A DNA stretch of 64,000 nucleotides, from positions 302,251-366,250 of the forward strand of contig NZ_DALZYX010000007.1 in NCBI RefSeq assembly GCF_031987975.1, written 5' to 3'. Positions 51,731-61,240 of this stretch are shown piece by piece; position 1 is the stretch's first letter, and each line of letters starts with the position of its first letter. Source of the DNA: Pseudescherichia sp031987975. Lineage in GTDB: Bacteria; Pseudomonadota; Gammaproteobacteria; Enterobacterales; Enterobacteriaceae. The position numbers and the translations under genes were made by a program. Under the pieces are notes generated by a model. That model was given only the letters and a program-made list of their open reading frames with translations. It had not been told where the DNA came from and made no database searches.

Positions 51731-52648
51731 ATGATCTCTTTCTTCTCTCGCTATAAATTCTCCGTTAAGCCGCAGGAAGCCCTGCTGATCCTGATTACGA
51801 TGTTTTGGGGCGGTACCTTTCTGGCAGTCCAGTACGCGGTAACGCTCAGCGGGCCGCTCTTTTTCGTTGGTCTGCGCTTTGCTACGGCGGCTATCGCGGT
51901 TGCGTTGCTTTCCCTTAAGGTATTGCGCGGTATCACATGGCTTGAGATCAAGGCGGGCGTGGCCATCGGGGTCTCCATCGCTTTTGGATACGGCCTGCAA
52001 ACCTGGGGACTCCAGACCATCTCCAGCAGCAAATCTGCCTTTATTACGGCGATGTATGTGCCGCTGGTTCCGCTATTGCAGTGGCTTTGCCTTGGCAGGC
52101 TGCCGGGGTTAATGTCCTGTGTAGGGATCGCGTTGGCTTTTGCTGGGCTGATATTACTGGCAGGGCCAGATGGCAACCTGCTGGCAATGGGAGAGGGGGA
52201 GTGGATCACTTTGGTTAGCGCAGTGGCCATTGCCGCAGAAATTATTTTGATTAGCGCCTGGGCGGGCAGGGTGGATATTCGACGGGTGACCGTGATCCAG
52301 TTGGCTACCGCGTCGCTGGTGGCCTTTGCCGCGGCCGGTCCGGCTGGGGAGTCCGTGCCGCCGTTTTCACCCGCGCTGCTGCTGGTCGCGATGGGGCTGG
52401 GCATTTTCAGCGCCATTATTCAGGTCACTATGAACTGGGCGCAGCGCAGCGTATCGCCTACCCGCGCAACAGTGATCTATACCGGTGAGCCGGTCTGGGC
52501 GGGCATTTTTGGTCGTCTGGCAGGAGAACGCCTGCCGCTGCTGGCGCTATTTGGCGGAGCGCTGATTGTGCTGGGCGTGCTGGTCAGCGAGCTTAAGCTC
52601 AGCCGAAAGAAAGCGCCGTCGGCGACGGCGTCATTTACCGAAGAGTAA
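51731..52648 (+). CDS. EamA/DMT-family transporter
   Basis: A 305-residue drug/metabolite transporter with ten hydrophobic helices in two EamA repeats (LLILITMFWGGTFLAVQYAV at the start; the second repeat begins near residue 160). GEPVWAGIFGRLAGERL near the end is a typical EamA stretch. Substrate unknown. It sits where E. coli has the rut genes, together with the DUF1311 gene. Confidence 0.85.
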   Translation: MISFFSRYKFSVKPQEALLILITMFWGGTFLAVQYAVTLSGPLFFVGLRFATAAIAVALLSLKVLRGITWLEIKAGVAIGVSIAFGYGLQTWGLQTISSSKSAFITAMYVPLVPLLQWLCLGRLPGLMSCVGIALAFAGLILLAGPDGNLLAMGEGEWITLVSAVAIAAEIILISAWAGRVDIRRVTVIQLATASLVAFAAAGPAGESVPPFSPALLLVAMGLGIFSAIIQVTMNWAQRSVSPTRATVIYTGEPVWAGIFGRLAGERLPLLALFGGALIVLGVLVSELKLSRKKAPSATASFTEE

Positions 52649-52658
52649 GGTGGCGTGG

Positions 52659-53054
52659 TCAGTTGGCTGGCGGTAGCGGGCAGCTGAGATCGCCCTCTTC
52701 ACACTGCATCAGCGAGGCCAGGAAGGCTTCGCGCTCGGCGGTTTTATCGTGCAGACACTGGTTATGGATCATCGGCTGCACGCTACCGCCTTCAGTGCCG
52801 GAGGCGATCAGCGCGCAGTCTGCATCGCGCAGACTAATCCACGTCTGCTGCGCTTTCTTCAACAGCTCTTGCTGCGGAGCTGCTGCCCGCTGCATAGCGG
52901 CCTGATAGGTCTCATTGAGTTTTTTATCCGCCGTCTGATACTGCTGCGCGGTGCAACTGTTTAGATCGGACTGGGTGCTGGCATTGTCACACTCGTCTGC
53001 CAGCGCGCCGGTGCTCAGCAGTAACGCCGTGCCTGCGATAAGTAAACGTTTCAT
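52659..53054 (-). CDS. DUF1311 (LprI-like) secreted protein
   Basis: A 131-residue protein with a Sec signal peptide (MKRLLIAGTALLLSTGALA) and a mature LprI/YecT-like domain: DECDNASTQSDLNSC, LNETYQAAMQR, WISLRDADC, and HNQCLHDKTAEREAFL, with six conserved cysteines. Periplasmic; members of the family can inhibit lysozyme, but the role here is not shown. It is separated from putA upstream by a terminator. Confidence 0.8.
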   Translation of the reverse strand: MKRLLIAGTALLLSTGALADECDNASTQSDLNSCTAQQYQTADKKLNETYQAAMQRAAAPQQELLKKAQQTWISLRDADCALIASGTEGGSVQPMIHNQCLHDKTAEREAFLASLMQCEEGDLSCPLPPAN

Positions 53055-53069
53055 ATTGTCTCCGCAAAA

Positions 53070-53097
53070 AATAAGGCCCCGTTACCGGAGCCTTATT
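53070..53097. terminator. Terminator of putA
   Basis: AATAAGGC and GCCTTATT arms around CCCGTTACCGGA, immediately past the putA stop. Confidence 0.75.
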
Positions 53098-53106
53098 ATC
53101 ATAGCC

Positions 53107-56100
53107 TTAGCCGATTGTCATCAGGCTGGCGTTGCCTCCGGCCGCAGCGGTGTTGACGCTCAGGGAGCGCTCCAGGTAGAGACGTTCTAGTACGATCGCC
53201 GTTTCGCCACGAGCAAAGCCCTGCACCGAGATAATCGCCCCTTCACGGGCGGCCACCTGCTCGCAGATCGCCCGCAGCTGGTCGGAGTCACCGTGATAGA
53301 TCACCGCGTCAAACGCCTGGGTCAGCAGCGACTCCGGCTTGGCGAAGGCGATACGCTCCGCAACCGTCTGCGGCAGCTGTTTCGCCAGATCGCGATGCAG
53401 CCCATCTTCCGGCCACAGCACCTTGCTGCCCACTGCCAGCACCGCTGCCAGCTGCACCAGTGCATCCTGCTCGTTGTCGGCCATGCACAGTACGCTATCC
53501 CGCGGCAGCAGGGTCCAGGTGTTGCGCTCGCCGGTAGGGCCAGGCAGCAGGCGCTGGGTACCGCTCTGCGCCTGTTCGCCAAACTGCTGGCAGAGTTCCA
53601 CCAGCTCAGGGCGGCTGGTCGCCCAGGCGCTCAGGGCTTCCAGCGGCTGAGCCAGCACGCTGCGCAGACGAGCATCCACCGGCCGCTCTGCATCATGCCG
53701 TGCCAGGGTAACCCCCAGCGCATTTTGCGGTCGGCTGGCCAGCAGGCGGTAGAGATAAAGCGGCCCGCCTGCTTTAGGACCGGTGCCGGACAGCCCCTCG
53801 CCGCCAAATGGCTGGACACCAACGACTGCGCCGACCATGTTGCGGTTGACGTAGAGGTTACCCACGTAAGCGTTGCCGGTAACCTGAGCAATGGTCTCGT
53901 CGATACGGGTATGCACCCCGAGCGTCAGGCCATAGCCAGAAGCATTGATCTGGCGGATGGTGTCATCCAGCTGGCTGCGGCTGTAGCGCACCACGTGCAG
54001 CACTGGACCGAAGACCTCTTTTTTCAGCTCGTCGATGCTGTCCAGTTCGATCAGCGTCGGGGCAACAAAGGTGCCGGTTTGCCACTCTTTTGCATCTTCG
54101 CTATTTTCCCGCACTGCCTGGAACACAGCATGGCCTTTTGCCCGCATCGCCTGAATATGGCGTTCAATGGCGTTTTTCGCCTCCGCATCGATTACCGGAC
54201 CGATATCAGTCGACAGACGGCCAGGGTTACCCATCCGACTCTCCGCCATCGCGCCGCGCAGCATTTTCAGAGTGTGATCGGCAATATCCTCCTGCAAGCA
54301 GAGCAGACGCAGTGCGGAGCAGCGCTGACCAGCACTGTCAAACGCCGAGGCCATTACATCGACCACCACCTGCTCGGTCAGCGCCGAGGAGTCAACGATC
54401 ATCGCATTCATACCGCCGGTTTCGGCGATCAGCGGCGTCGGACGGCCCTGTGCGTCGAGGCGCGGCGCAATGCTGCGCTGCAGCAGGGAGGCGACCTCGG
54501 TCGAGCCGGTGAACATCACGCCGCGCACGCGGTTGTCGGCGGTCAGCTGCGCGCCAACGGTCTCACCCCGGCCCGGCAGGAGCTGAACGACCCCGGCAGG
54601 GACGCCCGCCTCCCGCAGCAGAGCCACGCTCTGGGCGGCAATCAGCGGCGTCTGCTCCGCTGGCTTCGCCAGCACGCTGTTACCCGCTGCGAGAGCGGCG
54701 GCAACCTGGCCGGTAAAGATCGCCAGCGGGAAGTTCCACGGACTAATACAGACCACCGGACCCAGCGGACGGTGCGTCTCGTTGTCAAAATCGTCCCGCA
54801 CCTGGCCCGCGTAGTAGCGCAGGAAATCCACCGCTTCACGCACCTCGGCAATAGCGTTGCTGAAGGTTTTACCCGCCTCACGCACCAGAATACCGATCAG
54901 CTGCTGGGTCTGATCTTCCATCAGCATGGCGGCACGCTCCAGAATGGCAGCGCGCTCTTCGGGCGGCGTAGCAAACCAAATTGGCCCGTTGTTCACCGCG
55001 CTCTCCAGCGCCTGCTCAACTTCTGCGGCGGTGGCTTCCCGGGCGTAGCCGACAATGTCCTTCGGCTCCGCCGGGTTGATGACGGCAGTCATCTCGCCCT
55101 CTTCGACCGGCTGCTCCAGCAGCGGCGCAGCCTGCCAGCTGTGCAGGGCACTGTTGAGCAGGGCAGAGGAGAGGGACGCCAGCCGGTGCTCGTTCGCCAG
55201 ATCCAGCCCGGCGGCGTTAACCCGGCCTTCGCCGTAGAGATCTACGGGTAGGGGGATCTTCGGATGCGGCAGGCCAATCTGTCCCTCCTGGGAAGCCAGC
55301 TTCTCAACGGCGGTCACCGGATCGGCCACCAGCTCGTCGAGGGGCAGGGTGGTGTCGGCGATGCGGTTAACAAAGGAGGTGTTTGCGCCGTTCTCCAGCA
55401 GGCGGCGGACCAGGTAGGCCAGCAGCGTTTCATGGGTACCGACCGGGGCGTAGATACGGCAAGGGCGGTTCAGCTTGCCGTCGGCAATATTGCCCACCAC
55501 CTGCTCATAGAGCGGTTCACCCATGCCGTGCAGGCACTGGAACTCATACTGCCCCGGATAGTAGTTCTCGCCAGCAAGCTGATAGATAGCGGCCAGGGTA
55601 TGGGCGTTATGGGTCGCAAACTGCGGGTAGATCAGATTCGGTACGCTGAGCAGCTTTTTCGCGCAGGCGATATAGGAGACGTCGGTGTAAACCTTGCGGG
55701 TGTAGACCGGATACCCCTCCAGCCCCTCAACCTGGGCGCGTTTGATTTCGCTATCCCAGTAGGCGCCTTTCACCAGACGGATCATCAGGCGGCGACGGCT
55801 GCGGGAGGCGAGGTCGGTCAGGTAGTCAATGACAAACGGGCAGCGCTTCATATAGGCCTGGATGACGAAGCCGATGCCGTTCCAGCCAGCCAGATCCGGA
55901 TCAAAGCAGAGTTTTTCCAGCAGATCGAGGGAGATCTCCAGCCGATCCGCCTCTTCGGCGTCGATGTTGATCCCAATATCGTACTGGCGCGCAAGCAGGG
56001 TTAATGACTTCAGGCGCGGATAGAGTTCACTCATCACCCGGTCATACTGCGCTCGGCTGTAGCGCGGATGCAGGGCCGACAGCTTGATGGAGATCCCCGG

Positions 56101-57069
56101 GCCTTCATAGATGCCGCGGCCGTTAGAGGCTTTGCCGATGGCGTGGATCGCCTGCTGATAGGAGACCATATAGGCCTGCGCGTCCGTGGCGGTCAGCGCC
56201 GCCTCGCCCAGCATATCGTAGGAGTAGCGGAACCCTTTATCCTCCAGCTTACGGGCGTTGGCCAGCGCTTCGGCGATGGTTTCCCCGGTAACAAACTGCT
56301 CGCCCATCAGGCGCATCGCCATATCCACGCCTTTGCGGATCAGTGGCTCGCCGCTCTTGCCAATGATGCGGTTCAGCGAGCGCGAGAGGCTGGCTTCGTT
56401 ATGGGTAGAGACCAGGCGGCCAGTAAACAGCAGGCCCCAGGTCGCGGCGTTGACAAATAGCGAGGGGCTGCGGCCGATATGCGACTGCCAGTTGCCGTTG
56501 CTGATTTTGTCACGGATCAGTGCGTCCCGGGTGGCCTTGTCCGGAATACGCAGCAGCGCTTCGGCCAGACACATCAGGGCCACGCCCTCCTGAGAGGAGA
56601 GGGAGAACTCCTGCAGCAGGCTCTGCACCATTCCGGCACGGCCGGTAGCGGTTTTCTGGTTACGCAGCTTTTCTGCGAGGCGGTAGGCCAGCTTCTGCGC
56701 CCGATCGGCGATCGGCTCCGGCAGGCGCGCCTGCTCCAGCAGCATCGGCACGGCGTCGGTTTCGGCACGTCGCCAGGCGGCGGTAATGGCCGCGCGGCTC
56801 ACGGACTGGGGCAGGATCTGCTCGGCAAACTCCAGGAAGGGCTGATGCGGCTCATCTTTCAAGACGCTGGCGTCGGTTTGCTCACTCTCTACGCCGTTAT
56901 TCTGGCTTGGTAGCTCCGGCAGCGCATCACCGCTCTCGACGCGCTCAAGATAGTTAAAGATGGCCTGCTTAATCAGCCAGTGCGGCGTGCGATCGATCTG
57001 CGTCGCCGCCTGCTTAATACGGTCACGCGTGGCGTCATCAAGCTTAACCCCCATCGTGGTGCTACCCAT
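53107..57069 (-). CDS. putA: Trifunctional proline utilisation protein PutA
   Basis: About 1320 residues. An N-terminal ribbon-helix-helix DNA-binding domain (MGSTTMGVKLDDATRDRIKQ) represses put; the proline dehydrogenase barrel (about 260-610, with the FAD site) makes P5C; and the C-terminal aldehyde dehydrogenase (about 650-1120, Cys nucleophile in SAGQRCSALR, Glu in ETGGMNAM) makes glutamate. It closely follows E. coli PutA over its whole length. Start at 57069 uses GAGGAG upstream and matches the E. coli N-terminus. It binds the putA-putP intergenic operators when proline is absent. Confidence 0.97.
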   Translation of the reverse strand: MGSTTMGVKLDDATRDRIKQAATQIDRTPHWLIKQAIFNYLERVESGDALPELPSQNNGVESEQTDASVLKDEPHQPFLEFAEQILPQSVSRAAITAAWRRAETDAVPMLLEQARLPEPIADRAQKLAYRLAEKLRNQKTATGRAGMVQSLLQEFSLSSQEGVALMCLAEALLRIPDKATRDALIRDKISNGNWQSHIGRSPSLFVNAATWGLLFTGRLVSTHNEASLSRSLNRIIGKSGEPLIRKGVDMAMRLMGEQFVTGETIAEALANARKLEDKGFRYSYDMLGEAALTATDAQAYMVSYQQAIHAIGKASNGRGIYEGPGISIKLSALHPRYSRAQYDRVMSELYPRLKSLTLLARQYDIGINIDAEEADRLEISLDLLEKLCFDPDLAGWNGIGFVIQAYMKRCPFVIDYLTDLASRSRRRLMIRLVKGAYWDSEIKRAQVEGLEGYPVYTRKVYTDVSYIACAKKLLSVPNLIYPQFATHNAHTLAAIYQLAGENYYPGQYEFQCLHGMGEPLYEQVVGNIADGKLNRPCRIYAPVGTHETLLAYLVRRLLENGANTSFVNRIADTTLPLDELVADPVTAVEKLASQEGQIGLPHPKIPLPVDLYGEGRVNAAGLDLANEHRLASLSSALLNSALHSWQAAPLLEQPVEEGEMTAVINPAEPKDIVGYAREATAAEVEQALESAVNNGPIWFATPPEERAAILERAAMLMEDQTQQLIGILVREAGKTFSNAIAEVREAVDFLRYYAGQVRDDFDNETHRPLGPVVCISPWNFPLAIFTGQVAAALAAGNSVLAKPAEQTPLIAAQSVALLREAGVPAGVVQLLPGRGETVGAQLTADNRVRGVMFTGSTEVASLLQRSIAPRLDAQGRPTPLIAETGGMNAMIVDSSALTEQVVVDVMASAFDSAGQRCSALRLLCLQEDIADHTLKMLRGAMAESRMGNPGRLSTDIGPVIDAEAKNAIERHIQAMRAKGHAVFQAVRENSEDAKEWQTGTFVAPTLIELDSIDELKKEVFGPVLHVVRYSRSQLDDTIRQINASGYGLTLGVHTRIDETIAQVTGNAYVGNLYVNRNMVGAVVGVQPFGGEGLSGTGPKAGGPLYLYRLLASRPQNALGVTLARHDAERPVDARLRSVLAQPLEALSAWATSRPELVELCQQFGEQAQSGTQRLLPGPTGERNTWTLLPRDSVLCMADNEQDALVQLAAVLAVGSKVLWPEDGLHRDLAKQLPQTVAERIAFAKPESLLTQAFDAVIYHGDSDQLRAICEQVAAREGAIISVQGFARGETAIVLERLYLERSLSVNTAAAGGNASLMTIG

Positions 57070-57488
57070 GCATCTACTCCTCGTTAATATCGTACTCTGT
57101 GTCGTTAGCGAGAAATATCTACCATGTTGCAACTTTGTGCAACCGTGTTAATTGTGACACGGGCAACAAGCTGAAAAATGAATGGATTGTTAACGGTGAT
57201 CGGACGTCAAAAAGTTGCGCTAGCACCCCTGAAAGCCAGAAACCATGCGGCGCTTAACACTTTTGCACGGTGTTACCTTGTAAAGCGTGAGCGAGTGCAA
57301 CCTATTAGAAAATGGTATCGTGACGGGGATGTAATTCATGTGAATGCCATGTTAAATCGATTGTGGTTAGGAATCGCTTCCGGCAGGATACGGTCGCCCA
57401 ACACAACAACGACACCTTTTCCCCGTTCCGGAAAAGGTCAACGCAGCAGATAGCACGTCTGCTGACGAAAAGATCTGGAGACTTTTTA
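57070..57488. promoter_or_regulatory. put control region with PutA operators
   Basis: The 419-bp divergent gap holds the PutA recognition hexamer GTTGCA at 57126-57131 and its complement TGCAAC at 57138-57143 and 57296-57301, plus near matches (AGTTGCGC at about 57213, TTTTGCAC at about 57261). In E. coli, PutA represses both put genes through several such sites. No gene is visible here. Confidence 0.75.
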
Positions 57489-58994
57489 ATGGCAATGAGT
57501 ACCCCGATGCTGGTGACGTTTCTCGTTTACATCTTCGGCATGATTTTAATTGGTTTTGTCGCATGGCGATCGACAAAAAACTTTGACGACTACATTCTCG
57601 GTGGGCGCAGCTTAGGGCCGATGGTGACTGCACTCTCTGCGGGCGCATCCGATATGAGCGGCTGGCTGCTGATGGGCCTGCCTGGGGCGATTTTTATCTC
57701 TGGGATCTCTGAAAGCTGGATTGCCATTGGCCTGACTTTAGGGGCATGGATTAACTGGAAACTGGTGGCGGGCCGCCTGCGCGTGCATACCGAGGTGAAC
57801 AACAACGCCTTGACGCTGCCTGACTACTTTACCGGCCGATTTGAAGACCGTAGCCGCGTGCTGCGTATCATCTCTGCGCTGGTTATTCTGCTCTTCTTCA
57901 CCATCTATTGTGCATCCGGCATCGTGGCAGGGGCGCGTCTGTTTGAGAGCACCTTTGGCATGAGTTACGAAACCGCGCTGTGGGCCGGTGCGGCGGCAAC
58001 CATCATCTACACTTTCGTGGGCGGGTTCCTGGCCGTAAGCTGGACCGACACCGTGCAGGCCAGCCTGATGATTTTTGCCCTGATCCTCACCCCGGTAATG
58101 GTGATGGTTTCCGTAGGCGGCTTTGACGACTCGCTGATGGTGATCAAGCAGAAGAGCATTGAAAACGTGGATATGCTCAAAGGGTTAAACTTCGTGGCTA
58201 TCGTCTCGCTGCTGGGCTGGGGCCTGGGCTACTTTGGCCAGCCGCATATTCTGGCGCGCTTTATGGCGGCGGATTCCCACCACACTATCGTTCATGCCCG
58301 CCGCATCAGCATGACCTGGATGATCCTCTGCCTGGCCGGGGCGGTAGCCGTGGGCTTCTTCGGTATCGCTTACTACAACAATAACCCAGGGCAGGCTGGG
58401 GCAGTAAATCAAAACGCCGAGCGCGTATTTATCGAGCTGGCGCAGGTGCTGTTTAACCCGTGGGTTGCAGGCGTGCTGCTCTCCGCTATTCTGGCGGCGG
58501 TCATGTCCACCCTGAGCTGTCAGCTGCTGGTCTGCTCCAGCGCCATCACGGAAGATCTCTACAAGGCATTCCTGCGTAAAGGCGCAAGCCAGACCGAGCT
58601 GGTATGGGTCGGACGCGTCATGGTGCTGGTGGTCGCACTGGTAGCCATCGCTCTGGCCGCCAACCCGGAAAACCGCGTGCTGGGTCTGGTAAGCTACGCC
58701 TGGGCCGGTTTTGGTGCCGCCTTTGGGCCGGTGGTGCTCTTCTCAGTACTGTGGTCACGCATGACCCGTAACGGCGCGCTGGCGGGGATGATCATCGGTG
58801 CAGTAACCGTTATCGTCTGGAAGCACTTCGAGCTGCTGGGCCTGTACGAGATCATTCCTGGCTTTATCTTTGGCAGCATCGGTATTGTGCTCTTCAGCCT
58901 GCTGGATAAAGCGCCGTCCGCAAGTATGCAGGCGCGCTTTGCCGAGGCGGATGCACACTATCACTCTAAGCCGGAACCACGCGTAGCAGGCTAA
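57489..58994 (+). CDS. putP: Sodium/proline symporter PutP
   Basis: About 501 residues, 13 transmembrane helices, sodium:solute symporter family. It matches E. coli PutP almost throughout, from MSTPMLVTFLVYIFGM and the Na+ site ALSAGASDMSGWLLMG (Asp55 and Ser57 region) to the C-terminal RFAEADAHYHS. Start at 57489 has GGAG about 10 nt upstream. Divergent from putA and ended by a strong terminator. Confidence 0.97.
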   Translation: MAMSTPMLVTFLVYIFGMILIGFVAWRSTKNFDDYILGGRSLGPMVTALSAGASDMSGWLLMGLPGAIFISGISESWIAIGLTLGAWINWKLVAGRLRVHTEVNNNALTLPDYFTGRFEDRSRVLRIISALVILLFFTIYCASGIVAGARLFESTFGMSYETALWAGAAATIIYTFVGGFLAVSWTDTVQASLMIFALILTPVMVMVSVGGFDDSLMVIKQKSIENVDMLKGLNFVAIVSLLGWGLGYFGQPHILARFMAADSHHTIVHARRISMTWMILCLAGAVAVGFFGIAYYNNNPGQAGAVNQNAERVFIELAQVLFNPWVAGVLLSAILAAVMSTLSCQLLVCSSAITEDLYKAFLRKGASQTELVWVGRVMVLVVALVAIALAANPENRVLGLVSYAWAGFGAAFGPVVLFSVLWSRMTRNGALAGMIIGAVTVIVWKHFELLGLYEIIPGFIFGSIGIVLFSLLDKAPSASMQARFAEADAHYHSKPEPRVAG

Positions 58995-59002
58995 CCGTTC
59001 TT

Positions 59003-59031
59003 AACGCACCGGAGCCACTCTCCGGTGCGTT
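59003..59031 (+). terminator. Rho-independent terminator of putP
   Basis: AACGCACCGGAG - 5 nt - CTCCGGTGCGTT followed by TTATT; a perfect 12-bp stem. Confidence 0.9.
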
Positions 59032-59145
59032 TTATTACTTCGCATTAACAATTCTCCAACCTTCAATTCACCTTCAAGCCCGCACGTTGTCCCGCGTAAC
59101 ATTCTGAGAAACTTCCGCACAGAAATTACTTGTGTTTATCTCTGG

Positions 59146-59164
59146 CGTAATGATAATCACTATC
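59146..59164. promoter_or_regulatory. Fur box of efeUOB
   Basis: The 19-mer centred on TAATGATAATCACTATC matches the Fur consensus at 16 of 19 bases, about 60 bp upstream of efeU. Confidence 0.85.
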
Positions 59165-59223
59165 ATTGAAATTTACTTTTCTTTGCATCTTTTGACGCTG
59201 CTTAACATTCAAAGGTTTACCGC

Positions 59224-60057
59224 ATGTTTGTGCCATTTCTCATTATGTTACGTGAAGGACTCGAAGCGGCGCTGATCGTTAGCCTCATTGCCAGCTATCT
59301 GAAGCGAACTCAACGCGGCCGCTGGATAGGCGTAATGTGGATCGGTGTTTTTCTCGCCGCCGCACTCTGCCTGGCGCTCGGTATCATCATCAATGAAACC
59401 ACCGGTGAGTTTCCGCAAAAAGAGCAGGAGCTATTTGAAGGTATCGTCGCGGTGATTGCCGTAGTGATCCTGACGTGGATGGTCTTCTGGATGCGCAAAG
59501 TGTCGCGCAACGTTAAGGTGCAGCTTGAGCAGGCGGTAGATAACGCCCTGAAGCAGGGCAATCATCACGGCTGGGCGCTGATTATGATGGTCTTCTTTGC
59601 CGTGGCCCGGGAGGGGCTGGAGTCAGTCTTCTTCCTGCTGGCGGCGTTTCAGCAGGATGTCGGGATCTGGCCGCCGGTGGGCGCACTCACCGGACTGGCG
59701 ACAGCCGTGGTGATAGGCTTCCTTATCTACTGGGGTGGCATCCGTCTCAACATGGCGGCATTTTTCAAATGGACCAGCCTGTTTATTCTGCTGGTGGCCG
59801 CTGGCCTTGCCGCCGGGGCGATCCGCGCTTTCCACGAAGCCGGTCTCTGGAACCACTTCCAGCAGGTGGCTTTCGATCTCAGCAATACCCTGAGCACCCA
59901 TACGCTGTTTGGCACCCTGCTGGAGGGTATTTTTGGTTACCAGGAAGCCCCCAGCGTCAGTGAAGTGGTGGTCTGGTTTGCCTACCTGATTCCGGCGCTG
60001 GTGCTGTTTATGCTGCCGCCGCGCCCGGGGGCACAGATGTCTCCCGGTGCCTCCTGA
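59224..60057 (+). CDS. efeU: Ferrous iron permease EfeU (FTR1 family)
   Basis: A 277-residue inner-membrane iron transporter with seven hydrophobic helices. Both REXXE-type motifs are intact: REGLE at residues 10-14 and 129-133. The frame is continuous, unlike E. coli K-12 where efeU (ycdN) carries a frameshift. With EfeO and EfeB it takes up Fe2+ under acidic, low-iron conditions. Fur box upstream. Confidence 0.95.
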   Translation: MFVPFLIMLREGLEAALIVSLIASYLKRTQRGRWIGVMWIGVFLAAALCLALGIIINETTGEFPQKEQELFEGIVAVIAVVILTWMVFWMRKVSRNVKVQLEQAVDNALKQGNHHGWALIMMVFFAVAREGLESVFFLLAAFQQDVGIWPPVGALTGLATAVVIGFLIYWGGIRLNMAAFFKWTSLFILLVAAGLAAGAIRAFHEAGLWNHFQQVAFDLSNTLSTHTLFGTLLEGIFGYQEAPSVSEVVVWFAYLIPALVLFMLPPRPGAQMSPGAS

Positions 60058-60110
60058 TGTTTATTGATAGTGATAACAGTAGTTACAACATACTTTTTAA
60101 GGGAAAGGTC

Positions 60111-61238
60111 ATGGCATCGCATTTTCGTCGTAGTGCTTTACAGGTAAGTATTGCCGCGCTGCTCGCCTGCGCGTTTAGCGCCCAGGCGGCGGATGTTCCA
60201 CAGGTGAAGGTCACGGTAACGGATAAGCAGTGTGAACCGATGAACCTTACGGTCAACGCCGGGAAAACACAGTTTATTATCCTCAACCACAGCCAGAAAG
60301 CACTGGAGTGGGAGATCCTGAAGGGCGTTATGGTTGTTGAGGAGCGCGAGAACATCGCTCCAGGTTTTAGCCAGAAGCTGACCGCCAACCTGCAGCCGGG
60401 CGAATATGAGATGACCTGCGGTCTGCTGACCAACCCGAAGGGCAAGCTGGTTGTCAAAGGTGCCGCCACGGCGGATGCAGCCAAGGGTGACGCGCTGCTA
60501 AGCCTCAGCGGGGCGATTACCGAGTATAAAGCTTACGTTACCCAGGAGATGAGCGGCCTGGTAGCCAAAACCAAAGCCTTTACCGACGCGGTGAAGGCGG
60601 GCGATATCGAGAAAGCAAAATCGCTCTATGCTCCTACGCGTCAGCACTACGAGCGCATTGAGCCGATCGCCGAGCTCTTCTCTGACCTCGACGGCAGCAT
60701 CGATGCCCGCGAAGATGACTATGAGCAGAAGGCTGCCGACCCGAAATTCACCGGCTTCCACCGCCTCGAAAAAGCGCTGTTTGGCGATAACGCCACGAAA
60801 GGTATGGAGCAGTATGCTGACCAGCTGAATAGCGACGTGCTTGAGCTGCAAAAACGCATCAGCGAGCTGGCTTTCCCACCGTCTAAGGTAGTCGGCGGCG
60901 CGGCTGGGCTGATTGAAGAGGTTGCGGCCAGCAAAATCAGCGGGGAAGAGGATCGCTACAGCCACACCGATCTCTGGGACTTCCAGGCTAACGTTGACGG
61001 TGCGCAGAAAATTGTCGATCTGCTGCGCCCGCAGCTGCAAAAAGGCAACGCCGAACTGCTGGCGAAGGTGGATGCCAACTTCAAAAAAGTCGATACCATC
61101 CTCGCAAAATACCGCACCAAAGATGGCTTTGAGACCTATGACAAACTGACCGACGCCGATCGCACGGCGCTGAAAGGACCGATCACTACCCTTGCGGAAG
61201 ATCTGGCCCAGTTGCGCGGTGTACTCGGACTGGATTAA
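60111..61238 (+). CDS. efeO: Iron uptake protein EfeO
   Basis: About 375 residues. Signal peptide ASHFRRSALQVSIAALLAC to FSAQA, then a cupredoxin-like N domain (KVTVTDKQCEPM to TCGLLTNPKG, about 30-125) and an M75 peptidase-type C domain with HxxE-like metal residues (GFHRLEKALFGD). Start ATG 60111 is chosen for the AAGGG site; a frame opening at 60057 overlaps the efeU stop. Very close to E. coli EfeO. Confidence 0.95.
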   Translation: MASHFRRSALQVSIAALLACAFSAQAADVPQVKVTVTDKQCEPMNLTVNAGKTQFIILNHSQKALEWEILKGVMVVEERENIAPGFSQKLTANLQPGEYEMTCGLLTNPKGKLVVKGAATADAAKGDALLSLSGAITEYKAYVTQEMSGLVAKTKAFTDAVKAGDIEKAKSLYAPTRQHYERIEPIAELFSDLDGSIDAREDDYEQKAADPKFTGFHRLEKALFGDNATKGMEQYADQLNSDVLELQKRISELAFPPSKVVGGAAGLIEEVAASKISGEEDRYSHTDLWDFQANVDGAQKIVDLLRPQLQKGNAELLAKVDANFKKVDTILAKYRTKDGFETYDKLTDADRTALKGPITTLAEDLAQLRGVLGLD

Positions 61239-61240
61239 GC

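Noticed and set aside
53293..55251. 652-codon plus-strand open frame antisense to putA
   Set aside because: Typical GC-rich antisense shadow of a strongly conserved gene; no ribosome site, low-complexity Gln/Arg/His composition.
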